A DNA stretch of 64,000 nt from Lepturacanthus savala (lineage: Eukaryota; Chordata; Actinopteri; Scombriformes; Trichiuridae): contig CM060463.1 in the NCBI GenBank assembly GCA_030544235.1, positions 10,267,690 to 10,331,689 of the forward strand, read 5' to 3'. Numbering within the stretch: position 1 is the stretch's first letter; the number at the start of each line of letters is the position of its first letter. The translations under genes and the position numbers were made by a program. Shown piece after piece: positions 29,481 to 43,779 of this stretch. The notes under the pieces are model-generated. The model did not search any database and had not been told where the DNA came from. It was given only the letters and a program-made list of their open reading frames with translations.

Positions 29481-32400
29481 ATGGCCCGGAGGTCACCACT
29501 TGTCGGTGCTTGCCTGCTGCTCCTGGCCGCCCTGTGCTCGGAGGCGTCAGCGGACGGCTTAGTGAACGAGGACGTGAAGAGGACGGTGGACCTGAGCACT
29601 CATCTGGCCAAGATCAGTGCGGAGATCGTGCTGTCCAACCAGGGACGCTCCGCCGTGCAGAGCTTCATCGTGGCGGTGGAACCCGGCCTGGCCCCGCACC
29701 TGGCGTACATCGGAGCCTCGGTGAGTCCACCGCAAGTGAAAAGAAACGCGATAGCTAGCTGTAGCTCGTTAGCTGTAGCATGCTAGCTACTCCAGAAGAG
29801 CCGGCGTGCATCCCGGTTCTCTCGTTTCATGTGTTTTCTTTATGTTTCGTGAAATAAAGAAACGCGCTAACGTTAGACACGTGTACCTACACGCTACCAC
29901 ACCGTATCATACCTGTTACGGTGTGTTCACTGAATGCATGAAATCACAGCTACTAGCTCTCAGTGGTGTCATTCGGTGTGTTCCTGCAAGCTCACACGGT
30001 ACTATTTCAAGCTGCATGTTGCTCAGTGAAGCCATTCACGTGTGTTGTTATGCTTTGAGTGCCACTGCGCCTAGAACCTCACCACAAATTATATAAATCG
30101 GATGCATTCATTCATTTGAATTGCTAAAGGATGATGTTAACTTCCGCAGCGCTGCACGCTCTGTCAGTGGATGAACGACACGTATGCGCTGGGCAGCTGA
30201 CTTCCGCGTGTGACTGCGCACGGGCCTGCCCCTTTTCCACAATGAGTGCTGCTGCAAAACTTTGTTTTAACGCGGAATAATAAGTTGCTCGCGCTCACTT
30301 AAATCGACTGCTGTGCTTTGCATGATATAAACATCTCACTTGTCCTGTATTAGCTTATTAGTTCTTTAACAAGGACAGTTGAAGTCTATATATTTCACCT
30401 CCATATTGCCTTTTAATTCATTGTCTTTGTCCTGCCCAATCTAGATGTGTGTGTATATAGATTTTATATTTTAGTTAACTGTACATTTATCATGTTAATA
30501 CACACACAGTGTATCTACAGCTATGTATATTTACTTTGGTTATGATATAATAGATTTATATATTCATTCGTGTCAGTATACAAGCACTATGTCTGTTTAT
30601 TGATTTTCTGTCAAGATCTAGGCTGCATTTAATTCCTTTTACTTGTTACTCAGCAAGATAAATCCTATTTTTTAAGTGAATTAATTTCAGAAACAATACA
30701 TGCAACCACTTGTTTTCACAGGTGAAGGGTGACGAAGAGGATGATGGCACACTTGAACTCCAACAGACAACAATGCCAGGCCAAAGGTATCAAATCAAAC
30801 CTTTACGCTGTCATCCAACCAGATTCTCGGGTGCAACTGAGTCAACATGTTTTAGTAAGGTGTTTGAGGGACATTTCTCATAAGAGCTTACATTTGGCTG
30901 AATATCCTTGATATTATCCAGTATATAGGTGCTTAAATGCTCCAAATCCTTTAGTCTAGCCTATCCTCTATGAAAGTAAGAGGAACTTTTCCTTCCTTTA
31001 GCAATCAAAGACTCATAACAAACCTCCCTGTGTAACAGATTACTACAAGTCCAGTAAATTTAACATGACAGAGAAACTAGTAAATAGAAAATTGAAAAAC
31101 ATTGTCCTTTTACCTGCAATTAACTTTGAGTTACAACTTTCAGTCCTTGGACCTTCATCAGGTAAAGTTTCAAATTCCAACAGTTTTACCTGATGGTCTA
31201 GTACTGAAAAGTATCTAAAATAAAGCTTATTGTACGTAAAAGGATAGTCTGCAGGAGTTATCTCTTCTCTTACCTATGGACCTTTCCTGAATCTATGGAT
31301 TTGATTTTACAGTCAAGATCCAAAGAAGCTGGTATTTTTTAGTAGCAGTATTTACATCGTTATGCAAAAGATGCCTATCAATGCCCCTCTTTATCATCTC
31401 TTCCCTTGCAGTGGTGAATTTTACAAAGTGCAGCTGGCCTCCAGTCTGGCAGCGGGCGCTCAGCTGAAAGCCAAGGTGGAGATGACGTTCAGCCATGTCC
31501 TGAAACCTTTCCCCACAGACATCACCCAGGCTGAGCGCCAGCTGGTGGTCTTCCAGGGGAACCACTATTTGTACTCCCCTTACCCCACCCGCAGTCAGAC
31601 CACGCGTGTCCGCCTGGCCTCCAAGACAGTGGAGAGCTACACCAAGCTGGGCAACCCCAGTAAAAACGATGAGATCATAGAGTATGGACCCTTCCGGGAC
31701 ATCTCCCCGTTCAGCGAGGTAAATATCTGACAGGATGTTATAAACTTCAGGTGATGGAACGTAAAGAACAGCTGTTACTTTTTTATTTGTTTGTCTTCTA
31801 ACTTTCAGGATGTGATGAAAATCCATTATGAAAACAACACGCCCTTCCTGACCATCAGTAGCATTATTCGCACAATCGAGGTTTCTCACTGGGGCAACAT
31901 TGCAGTGGAGGAAACCGTTGATCTGAGGCATACAGGGGCCGTCCTGAAGGGCCCCTTTTCACGTTATGATTACCAGCGTCAGTCAGACAGTGGCATCTCG
32001 TCTGTAAAGTCCTTCAAGGTGCGTTGCATTAAACGCAAACTGTTGTCTCACTGGTTTTCACTATATGGGTGATGACAATGCTTACGGTTCTGTCTCTTCT
32101 CCTCAACAGACTATCCTTCCTGCCTCGGCTCAGGACGTCTACTACAGAGACGAGATCGGGAACATCTCCACCTCCCACCTGCAGGTCCTTGATGACTCCG
32201 TGGAGGTGGAGGTCAGACCTCGCTTCCCCCTGTTTGGAGGCTGGAAGACCCACTACATCATTGGTTACAATCTGCCCAGCTATGAGTACCTCTACACCCT
32301 GGGTGAGTTGATTGCTGAAAACTCCCAGTAACGCAAACATAGAAACAGTCAATCCATAGAATGTTGGCAAGTAGTTGAAACTAGCTTTCAAGCATATTAA

Positions 32401-34774
32401 CATTGTCATCCATTTCCCTTAATATTCATACATTGATTAGCTACAACACATGAATTGTCCACTCGATTCATGCTTCGTACTAAATTTCATAATGAATGGG
32501 CTGAATATAATATGTAGTATATACTACTGAATTCTACATAGACTTGAAATAAATCTATCAATGATTGTTAAATTGCAAACTTCACAAGGTAAAATATCTT
32601 TAATCCACAAGTTGTCTTACGTACTAGTCTGAAACCACCTAAAGGAACATCACAGAAGATGTGCTTTTAGAAAATATGCACTTTTTTATTGTGGGCATAT
32701 GTAAAAACTGCTCAAACATATGACCATATTTTATTTAAAATAGTGATTTCATCAAAATGAGGGAACAATGTGAGAAGTTTCCCATTCCCAAACTCTGAAC
32801 TGAGTGAAATTGGCTGAGGTTGATTGCCTTTAGTCTCACAGCCCATTTTCATGTTATATATCCTCTGGTTTGTTACTAATGTGCTTTACCGTTTAATCTT
32901 TTAGGTGACCAGTATGCACTGAAAATGAGACTTGTCGATCATGTATATGATGACCAGGTCATTGACTCCATGACTGTAAAGATTATCCTCCCTGAGGGGG
33001 CCAGGTCAGTGTTTACATCAAAATCCATGAAGTGGGGTTTACTTTGTTTTGTAGTACATGATGCTGATTTCTCCCAATTTTCCCTGTTATGTCCCATCAG
33101 AAACATCCATGTTGATACACCTTACAAAATCGATCGCATGCCAAACCAGCTGCACTACACATACCTGGATACCTTTGGCCGGCCAGTGCTGGTCGCCACC
33201 AAGAGCAACCTGGTGGAGCAGCACATTCAGGATGTTGTGGTAAGACTAACGAGGAAAGGATGGAGATTTTTGCCAAATAGATTTTTAAGAGCGGTTAGAA
33301 AAACATGTTTTAGATGTCTAGTTCTACAGTATCCTTACATTGTCACATTTGGAGTATTTTTACTTGATTAATGACTTGATTAATCAATTATCAAAGCAGT
33401 CACTACACTCCCTTAAATTAGTGTCTTAAGGAGGTAAGAAGATATTTAATGTTTAAGCAGCATAAGGTTGTAGAAAAGCTATAGGCAATTTCACATTAGT
33501 TAGGACAATTAATTCAAACTAATATGAATAAATGATATGAAGAAAAAAATACACGTGCCACACAGCTGAAGTAGACCTGCAAAATCTCATTTATTTTGAG
33601 TTACTTATCACCGGACTCCTGCAGCTAAAAATAAATGAGATTGTGCCGATCTGTCTTAAATATGCTGTTTGTAGCCACATAGCATGAGGTATTTTTCTTG
33701 ATATTACAGTTTTGCTACTTAACAGCACCTTTTGACTGCATATGGTGCACAGACCATTTTTACGTTTCCCTTTTTTTGTTTTTAACCAATTAATACATGT
33801 CTTCTTTTGATTTCTAGGTTCATTATAATTTCAATAAGATCCTGATGCTGCAGGAGCCTCTCTTGGTTGTAGGGGCTTTTTACATCCTCTTCTTCACTGT
33901 CATCATCTATGTTCGCCTGGACTTTGCCATCACAAAGGTATGTCAATGTATTTCTTTAAAGGCATATTTAAAAAATTAAAAACTGATGCTTTCAACAAGT
34001 TTTATATTCTAGATAGATTTAATATTTAAAATGTATTATTTTTTTTACAATTGCACCAATTGACATTTCATGTCCCACACAAACCTACACAAAATCGTGA
34101 TTTTTAGATGATGAGAAACCAAGAGACCTTTTTGTTTTTTAAAACTGTTTTAGAACATTTTTGTCCTATTGCCAATTTCCTTTGTCCCTTGGCAGGCATC
34201 CTTATGGTCACCTCAGTTTTAAATCAGTTTTTATTTGCGCTGTTTGTTCAGGACCCTGCGGCAGAGGTGCGCATGAAGGTGGCGTCCATCACCGAGCAGG
34301 TGCTGACTCTGGTCAACAAGCGTCTGGGTCTGTACCGACACATGGACGAGGTGGTCAACCGCTACAAGCAGTCCCGCGACACGGGGGCGCTCAACAGTGG
34401 CCGGAAGACCCTGGAGGCCGACCACCGCACTCTCACCAATGAGATCAGCTCGCTGCAGGCCCGCCTCAAAGCTGAGGGCTCCGACTTGGCCGACAAAGTG
34501 CGTGTGACTGAGAGCGCACGTTGAAATAATCAAATAAACCAGAGGTTTACGAAGAACGAGGTTCAACTCTCTTATTTCACTCTGTTTCCAGGTCGGGGAG
34601 GTGCAGAAGCTGGACAGCCAGGTGAAGGAGCTGGTGTGTCGCTCCTGCCAGGAAGCGGAGCGGCTGGTGGCCGGCAAGATCAAGAAGGAGGCGTACATCG
34701 AGAGCGACAAGACTCTGGCCGGCAAAAGACAGGAGCTCGTCAGCCGCATCGACAGTCTGCTGGATGCCCTCTAA
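29481..34774 (+). CDS. rpn1: Ribophorin I, oligosaccharyltransferase subunit
   Basis: ER membrane subunit of the oligosaccharyltransferase complex, which presents membrane-protein substrates for N-glycosylation. Ten exons join in frame: 29481-29720, 30722-30786, 31412-31718, 31809-32018, 32110-32302, 32905-33004, 33101-33239, 33818-33937, 34252-34497, 34592-34774. The product is 600 aa; human is 607. A signal peptide spans about residues 1-24 (hydrophobic LLLLAALCSEASA), followed by the conserved VNEDVKRTVDLS. The luminal domain contains SHWGNIAVEE, PFSRYDYQRQ and VYYRDEIGNIST with a glycosylation sequon at Asn292. A transmembrane segment lies at about 433-450 (LLVVGAFYILFFTVIIYV), then a cytosolic coiled-coil-prone tail rich in KELV and AERLVAGK. 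Poly(A) signal AATAAA is at 34853-34858. It has the same orientation as gata2 downstream. Confidence 0.97.
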
Positions 34775-34858
34775 ACAACTCCTGCCACGCTAGCATACGT
34801 TAAACAGCACTGCTGCAACAGACATACAACCGACTGTATGTATGAGAATTCAAATAAA

Positions 34859-37800
34859 TGTGACACAAATGCTTACTTTTTTTTTTTTTTTTTACCATCC
34901 TTGTACCGAGACATGGACTACCAACATCTCATCTTGCGGTAGTGATGGGTTTATCCAAACACTTGTGCCTTTGTGCCTTGTGATAAACTAGAGGTCACTG
35001 CATGTTCAGCTCTACAGCAGCTATGTCACATCATTTCTGTTAAGTCAGTTCCTGAGTTGGTTGAGCTTAAATTTTGTCACGTTTGCTCAGATTTGACACA
35101 TCATCTTTATGCTAAATCTGGACAGATTCTTTTTTTGTTTTTTCTTTTTTTTTCAATTCTTTGATTTCATAAAGTTAAGGGATTTGTTTTCCAATGAACA
35201 GTTGAAGGGCCCAAGTGTCCGGTCTCTTGTCTTTACTCGCATGCCATATTCTAATTGAATTATTTCCAGCTGTCCAGCTGAGTATGACGGTGGTTACTTA
35301 GTCTTTTCTAATCTTCTCTCTTTTGCACTTAGAACTTTTTTCTACTCGCCCCCGACTGTTGAATATTTGAAACAAATTCAAAGCTCTGATTGTGTCATCC
35401 AAAATCCAATGTTGTAGTCTTTTTTTTCTGTTTTTACTGTACCACAGTAACATTTTCTACATTTTTGTATGATTTAGTCATTTTGTTTTGACCATGAGAT
35501 TAGTAATACATGAGATTAGGATGTATGCGAGAAAAGACACGGGAAAGAGGACATAAATGTTTGTGAAATGGAAAGCTGTCAAATTTGAAATAAAATTTTT
35601 GAGAAACAGCCTCATCAACTAGTATGTTTATTTCGATTGAATACAAACATGAAGATGTTTTAAATTGTATTGGATTGGTCCTTTGGTGGAAATTAAATGG
35701 AGAAGCAATGACCTTGGTTCATCAGAGGAGGGCGCCCATGTCTCAAGAACCACTTTCCTGCAGTTTATTTCATCCCTAACAGCAGTATGCTGCATCTTGA
35801 CCTAGACAAAAGCAATTGAATATTCTACTAGATAAAAATAAATGTCTATCTTATCTCAAAGTAAAAATAAGCCACATTTGTACAACCGCTTGTGTCCCTT
35901 TTTAAAGCGGGTACTTTAGAGGGACTTTCCAGCACATTGTTGCCTTCCTTGTTTCAGACCAACCCCACCTATCAACCTCTCCTCCCCAGTGGGCAGAGTA
36001 GCCAACCTGCCTCCATCACGGCCGGAGCGCAGGACAAACACGAGGTTACTCTGAGGCCACTGCTTTCCCTCTGAGGTCATCAGGGGTCCCGGCAGGTCAT
36101 TTCCTGCTCCATAATAACAGGCCCCCTTCCACTCACAATGATAATGTTAACATATTGTATGCGCCATACAATAATCATTCTGAAAGTACACGGCAGGGGA
36201 AAGCAAAGACAATGTCTGTTAGCACTGATGCTCGGTGCTGGTGAAAGGCCACACAATGGCATTTTTGTTTGTGTGTTTGTACTTTAGGGGAGATTTGAGG
36301 CAGTGAGAGGTGGTAGAGCCACAAAGTCTCATTCTCACAGCAGGCGGACGGCTGCTGCTCACACACGTCCACCTCTGCACTAGTGTGTGGAACAGCCGCA
36401 ATGTCGGTCTTTGCCTCTCTGAGTTTGCAGGTTGGACTGACGTGTCTGAAGGGCCTAAACTCTAAAACAACTGAATTGAACATTTGTGCATTTGCATCTT
36501 TAAATCTGAATTTCAAGGACAGTAATTCGGTTTGACAATGAAAAAAACGTTCTTGAAAAATAATAAACACACAGAATTCATTGGCATACTTCAGCTCTCA
36601 GGTCATTTTAGGATTAATCCCTTTACATCCTGAAAACCTTGAGAAGAAGATTTACATTGATTTTTTTGAAGCTATTCTAAAATTGAAACTTTGGAACTAA
36701 GGAGGATAAAAGGAAAAATCTTTCACTTTAGGTAAAAGCTATTAATTAAATATTTTGAGCTTCAGAAATGTCTTTAGTTGGTTAAAAGAAACCCATTAGG
36801 GTCCCAGAGCTAAGCGTAGGCCTAGAGTTTACTATAGAGCTAAGTGAAGACTTCAGAGAGATATTGTTATCATGGCTATAATATAATATAATGATCACAA
36901 TGTGCAATATTTAATATGAAGAGAATAAAGGTCAGATGAACAAAAGAGAAGGGGAACTCCTTTTCTTTGTGATCACTATCCAGCATTGAAGTAAAATGTT
37001 TTCTCTGATGTAGGCTCCCTCAAACTACTTAAAACTACAGCTAACAGCGTTTCTTCTTTCCAGTGTTGTTTATTTTAAAGGTTAATTGCTGCTAGAAATA
37101 TGAATACATCCATGCAATCTATATATCTATTTTCTATAATAACATATAGCTGAGAAAATGTTTAAAAGAATGAACAATGGGGCAAATGTAGGCTTAATCC
37201 TCATCTCTGATTGGCTATCCTGTTCTGAGCATAAATGTGATTAATCATGTAATCAGAGGAGCACTTTTCTTAAAGGCAGTCCTTACACTTCACTGTAAGT
37301 CGCTTGATAAATGTGTCTCTCCTTATGGACTTCATTTTATTCATAAGAATTTAAGCTCAGGCCCAAATTTTGAGTCAGAAGTGAAGCCTTTGATAATCCA
37401 ATGTCATGGTTTACCCCAGAAGAGGCCACGTTTCAACCCTTGAGTTTCATGAAGCTACTGCTGAAAAATTGTGCTGTTAGCAAGTATCTCACTGCTCGAC
37501 TACTACCTGCCTCCTCAGTGGCCACCATTGAATATAGCCGGACCTTAGGTCTTATGTCATCATACAGAGTTTTGCTTTTTTGCTTCCTCATGTGTCTGTT
37601 CTACCACTAGGACATTTTATTGTATGGGTTTGGTGTTTAGATGACTGGAGGCCTGTCAGTCTTTTCAGTTCCAGCCCTGTCCTATGGCCCAGGATATGAT
37701 TACCCGTCACAGAAGAACTGCGGTTTATCTGTTGGCCTAAGCGGGGAAGAATACTGTTAAAACCGGAATTCATGTGCAGCACTGTATCCTGATGTGGCAA

Positions 37801-40800
37801 ACTGTGCATGCGTGAATGTGCAAGTGTGACTGTGTGTGTGGTTGTGTGTTTGAGGGGGTTTGTGCAGGGTGTTGGACTGGCTGGGCCATGTGGTTGAGCT
37901 GTCATGATCCCCCAACAGGCACAAAGTTGATTATTATCTTCCTTTCTTGAAGTATAGTAATGATGCAGAGTGTGTTCTTTCTTTATCTGCCAGAAATAAT
38001 GAATATGCAAAAAATTGTGTAGTCAGACGAGGTATCAGTTGAAGGGGTAATCCATAAGCACTGGGCTTTGTGACGTGGTGGTGATTGATTACATTGAGGG
38101 CTCACCTGCAGCACTCTCCCTCTTAATCTTTTCTCACTCTAAAATACACACACACAGACACACATGCACAAAGAGAGAGGCAGAAGTCACCAGTCAGGGA
38201 ACAATATCCTGCTCAGAAGACCCTTCACAGTACACTCTCATAAATCACTGAGACAGAGCCACCACCCTCACTGTCAGCATGTTATTGCGCGCGCGCACAC
38301 ACGTGCGCACACACACACAGGTCCACGTTCCTCCCGACATACATTCATACAATTCAGTCGGCCCTGCATAAAGGATGTCAATGAAAAGAAGAAACATGAG
38401 CCGAATCCAAACTCAAGGCTTGCCCTCAAACACGCCTCACCTGCGTTGATTCCCCCTGGCTCTGCTTAAAACACACATCCTCCTCACAACAACGGCTCTG
38501 TGTGCCCGCTCTGCCCCGGCCCTCCGCACCGGCCATTCCTCAGTGACAGGGTTCCGGGATGAGAGGCTCTGAAGGACGAGGTGAGGGATGGATGAAAGCC
38601 CCTGCGGATCAGGTCCCGAGGCCCCGTGTCCTGTGCAGGTGGCAGGTGTGATCTGGCCGGCTGCAGAAGCGTGAGGGCGAGGAAGCGGGAGACAATGAAG
38701 GCGTCTGTGGCCCTCGTTGCAGCTGCAGGAGGCGGGGAGGAGCGGGGCTGACAGATAAGACGGTCGGACAGACGGAGGAAGGGAAGGACGGCGCGCGAGG
38801 AGAACGCAGAGATGGAGATGGGACTTCAAACGGAGGATTGGGCCCTGGGTGCGGAGAGACACATTCTTGTCTAGCATGGAGGAGGTGGAGACAGGGAGAG
38901 CAGGGAAGATGGGCGGCACAAAAAAAAAAAAAGAGTGAGCATCAAAGTCCACCGTCGTATGCCTCCCAGGAGGATGTTTACATCTCGGACCCTTTGGCTC
39001 AAAGCCTCTGTGCTCTCCCTATATCTGTGTGCATATTGATGTCAACCTCCCTCTCTGTATGGATTTGTATCGATGAGACAGTAATCCTCTTCCCTTGCCG
39101 CCCTTGTGTGCAACTGTCCACAGCTCCCACTAAGACCCGCTGATCTCTGCCACATGGCGCTCCATCAAAGCACTGATGGTCATGCCTCTCAGGGCAAGTT
39201 TTGCCAAAAAACATGCCCGCGTGGCTCATGTATGTCCCTCAGTACAGAGGATAAGCGGCAGATGAAGGTCTGACACTACTTAAGACTTTGTATCATCTTG
39301 GATCACATGAAGGCGAGTGAAACAAAGCTCTTCTCTGTTAAAAACAGCACTCTTGTCTTAGCCTGTGCAAGCAAACACACACACACACAAACACACACAT
39401 GCACATACACACACACATTTCCTACTTTCTCTATTGGACCTGATTAGAGTGACAGGGGCACTTCCCATTGGCTGTGAGAGTGGCCCTCTCCTTCCCAGGG
39501 CAGCCAATTTCCCCTACTCCAGAGCTGATAGGAAACTTTGATTGTCCACTGAGCTCAGGAGAGACAAAGAGATTTTTCCTCTTGCAGTCCACATATCGCT
39601 CCATCGCATCTCAACCTACGATCTCCCTCCCCACTTGCTCTCTCCTCCTCTGCTGTGCCATCTGTCCCTCTTGACTTTTCTTGCCTTGTTTCCATGAAGG
39701 CATACTCGACTTTCTGTTGTGGGCTGCAGATGGTAAGTCCATTAAACTGGCACCGGCCGCTTTGATGGGCAGGAAGTCTCACTTCATGTGGTGACATCTG
39801 TATCCTGTGACACAATCCTACCCCATGTACATGATCTACTGTCTTGGCTTACCACAGTCTAATACCATTCCTAGAATTTAATACTGTGAGCACCAGCGGA
39901 TGCTACACAAAGCATTTGCATACCGGTATGTTCCAATGTTGGTTGTGAGGTGAACTGAAAGTGTGTGTGTGTGTGTGTGTGGGAGAGGGGGTGGGGGTCA
40001 GTATAAGCAAAGTGGCTAAACATGTGGAGAGAGCCAACAGGAAACATCTCCCTCTCTCTCTCCACCCAACGCTGGCCCTCCCTGAGAGCACACTTCCTGT
40101 CAGAGCTCCTCTAACTTCCTGTCCAGCCACCGGGAATCCCAGCTGGAACATTCCAGCTGTGCAATAGTCTCCCTTCCCTTTCTGGGCTGTTTTACTTATT
40201 ACAATTTCAATCCTTTAAAAGGCAACCGTACATACACAGTAGCTATAGCCTACTGTATACAGCACGCATGCACAGGCACGCATGCACACATGCACACACA
40301 ACACAGGCACACATGCACATACAACACAGGCACACACGCGCACGCACACACGACAGCTCTTGTGGTGCTACTGCCTTCCCTCCTCACTAGGGGTCGCTAC
40401 ATAACAGCACATTTCCCCCTTCGCCTCGTCTCCCCTGCAGTGTGAGACTCTCAGTGCTGGGGATAACCGGGCTGCTCTATCTGCTCAGAAGCCTCATTTA
40501 TATTACTAGTTTTAGCGCAGGAAGATGCTATTAGTGGCATTAAACGAAATGGCACACGCATGTTTATGAATATGGCTTCACGCAGGGGCCATATGGGGTG
40601 GAGGGAAAAAAGGCATGTTTGGTGACTTTGTGTATGACCTTTTCGAAAAGGAAGCTAATCCCGAGCTATAATAGACTCCGGGACCGATATGGAAAACTGC
40701 TGCACCGTTATCTCGGTTGTCTAGGAGACCATCAGAGCACCGGGGCCGGTGGAGATGCCACGGTATTAAAAAGGGGGGAGTGTGTGTTTGCGCGCGCGCG

Positions 40801-43700
40801 CGCGTGTGTATTGGACAATGTTTTCCTTTTTTTGTCATAAGTGTCCCTCATAAATACCGCATTATATCTCATGCTCGATTACTTACTTTGCCATTACTAT
40901 GGACGTACACTTTTTTTTTCCTTTAACATGCCACGTTTATTATTTTTATCAGCATGGTGAAATTATAAATTCAATTTTGAAGACATAGGAAAAGGTCAGT
41001 CGTGGGAAAGGTTCCATGCTCGGCTCGTTATTCGTTAAATTAAACCGCACTCGCCTGACATCAATTATAACATTTAGCAGGTCTTGCGCGTGCTAAATTA
41101 TAGGAGACATGGACAGTGAACCAAATGCCACCGCGGTTTATTTAAACGGTAACCCGGGCCTAATGCGAGGCCCGTCTGCTCTGCAGGGAAACGGGCCTAC
41201 TGACCACGCCACGGAAAACTAACGGTGCATGTTAAGCGGCTTAGCCTGTTGTGAAACCGAAGATAATGCTTATCATGTTCCGATGTGTTTATTAGGAGGG
41301 AATCCTTTTCACAAGTGCACAATTATAGCTGGAAATTGAGTTTATCACGTTATCTGCGTCTTATGCCGTTAAGAGATAACCTAAACTAAATATTATAATA
41401 TTTAAAAATGTTAAAAAAAAGATGTAACTGTTTGCCTATATGTTAAAAAAATGTGAGTATTGTTTTATTTTGTGAAAATTCTAATTTTGCTTTTACTAGA
41501 ATGGATTTGAATTTCCAAAAGATGGCCCCAAATTCAAACTCCGTCTATCCCAGAGCACTAGATGTGACTAATCAGAGAGATAGGCATCATATCACAGTGA
41601 TGTATATAGCTTGTATTGATATGTAAAGTGTGTGTAGCCTACCAATGGCTGGGCCAATAAACTCCCTCTAATGCCAAATAGAGCCTATATTGGCTGTACC
41701 GCTGCAGCGCGTAAAACGTGTAAATATTTCTCATTCCCTGCGCCTATCTGTCTCTATCAACCTGCGGGATCTCCCCCTCCCCACACCCCACAAATGATGC
41801 ATTAGATGCATTGAATGTATTTGTTGTGCAAGTTTGAAAAGGCGGCGATAATCTGGGAGAGGGAGATAAGGAACACCAATTTATTCAGCAGCACTTTGGA
41901 CCCCGCTTCCAGCTTCGGTCGGTGCTGACACCCCCAGCAGTTTGCTGATAACGATTAGGCCATTTATTATCTTCACAGAGAACAAAGATTGCGTGGTGCC
42001 GATGAAATATTACCCCTGGTAATAATCAGAAGAAGAAGGGCCCTGGCATCTAATGCAGTGTGCATATAATATCATCCCTGACGAAAATAGTGCACAAACA
42101 CACGAGCGAGAGACAGTGCAAAACAAGGCACAAAACTGACTAAGAACTGCAAGGAGCCAAGCGCGTAACGTTACGCTATACGGTTATGGATTTGATTTAT
42201 TGATAAAGATGATCGCTGTATTTTTGATTTGCAAAAACTAAATATAATAGTATAGCCCAAATGAAGTGGTTGCCATTCCAAGGAGTTCTAATTATTCCCC
42301 GATGATGGCTAAAACATTTTTTTAATTGTCATTGTGGTTTATCTTTTTTTTATTTAATTTATTTGATCATTTGCCATCTCTCTTTATTGTCATATTTCGT
42401 CATAAAACTAATTAGAATAGCCGTAACTCATTTAGAGGCATACCTCAAATGTTTTATTCATATAGTCCTCATATTGAGTCTAGACAATAATCTAAAGTCA
42501 AGCTGATAATGCTGTATTATTCCGATAAAGACATGTTTCTTCCAGTCAAAACAATAACTTATAAAAAAAGAGAGTTCTTTTGGGTATCTATTTAATCTCA
42601 AAAAGCCTCTTGTAGAGACTCTGAGTCAAAATATTTTGAGAAACCATATTCGCCTGGTTATTCGTTTTGCACGCTGAACAAAGTTCGCCTCTGTTTCCCT
42701 GAACGTTCATTTTGTGCCAACAAATAGCCTATTAATATTTTTCAACTCTCAGATCTTCGCTCTGGTGGTTTTAAACATTGAAACAAATGTGATTAATTTA
42801 GTCGGAGTTCACATTTCTTTTTTCCCCCCCTTTTCTTCCCTCAGCTCTAGTCTTTTCTGTCTTTTTTTTGTGTGCAGTGTGCACTCTGGGGAGCACGAGC
42901 CCGAGTTGCAGAGGTCTCTTGCACCTGCCTGCGCGCACGAGCCTGCAGGTCGCGTGCAGGAGATTTGGGGAGCTTTGCATGTTTTACAAAGTTGTTGTTA
43001 CTGTGTGTGTGTGTGAGAGCTGTGTGTGAATGGGGGGAAATAAAGCAGCAAAAAAGCAGGAGGGAGGGAACCGTATTTCTTTTTTAACACGTTTAACGCA
43101 GATTTGGGGTGGTGGTGGTGGTGGGGGTTAGAGTCACTAAGCAAAATTAGTCCAGAGGCTGTCAGTCTTTTATAAAAACCGAACTATAGAGAAAAGAACA
43201 AAGACATAAAAACTAGCCTACAAGTACACATAATGAAGAAAGTGCAGCGTAGTATAGATGATGCTTTTATAGATCTGCGCATGACTGAACAAATGTCAGA
43301 AGCAAATTCACCCTTAGCTATCATGTTAACTTGTTCTGCTGCTATAAACCGCAAAAAAAAAGTTGCTTATTCACTACTGATTCCCTAACTGCTCATAGCG
43401 ATGTCAAATCACGTTATTATCCCGCACCAAGAGGAGCCGCGGGACGTCCTTCTTCCTTTGGCCCGTTAAACGACTCCATGGAGTCCTCAGCAAAATGTAT
43501 TTAATTTCTATATAATTTCACCGAGAATAGAGAAAAGCGCGCGTTACAGATTAAAATTAACACCGGTTGTGTGCAATTTTACATTGAACACCAACACCAA
43601 CAAAAGGGCTGTTAGACGAGGAGGCGCACGTGTCAGCGTTAAAAAAAAACAAAACAAAACAGACCGTGGGGTCTTCGGATAAAATACCGAGAAGCTCTGG
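34859..43700. other. rpn1-gata2 intergenic DNA, candidate gata2 regulatory region
   Basis: I see no coding gene. Simple repeats are scattered here: (CA)n near 39370-39415, GC/CA alternation near 38288-38320, 'acgcatgcacac' repeats near 40260-40350 and (GC)n/(GT)n at 40789-40810. Blocks that read like unique, motif-rich non-coding DNA include 35930-36270, 40430-40600, 41020-41400 and 41560-42130. In mammals the GATA2-RPN1 interval holds the distal GATA2 enhancers, so this interval is the natural place for their counterparts. Confidence 0.5.
41261..41379. promoter_or_regulatory. Cluster of five WGATAR sites upstream of gata2
   Basis: Five consensus GATA sites fall within 119 bp: AGATAA 41261, TTATCA 41270, TTATCA 41342, TTATCT 41350 and AGATAA 41374, on both strands. 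The block is about 7 kb upstream of the gata2 ATG and 2.8 kb upstream of the candidate distal first exon. Known Gata2 control relies on GATA-occupied upstream sites, so a role is plausible but is inferred only from motif density. Confidence 0.45.
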
Positions 43701-43779
43701 GGCAAGTTAAACTCCATTGATTAGCTCCTGGGAGCAGGTATTGCTGCCAGTTTCTGTCTATTTAACTGCGACCCGGAAG

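Noticed and set aside
31293..31931. 212-codon minus-strand frame
   Set aside because: Antisense to rpn1 exons 3 and 4 and the intron between them; the plus strand encodes ribophorin I with proper splice sites.
38437..38952. 171-codon minus-strand frame upstream of gata2
   Set aside because: GC-rich low-complexity DNA with Ser, Pro and Arg runs, no domain and no splice context; more likely regulatory or unconstrained sequence.
40789..40810. (GC)n/(GT)n alternation that could form Z-DNA
   Set aside because: A simple repeat of ordinary length; no neighbouring promoter or other sign of function.
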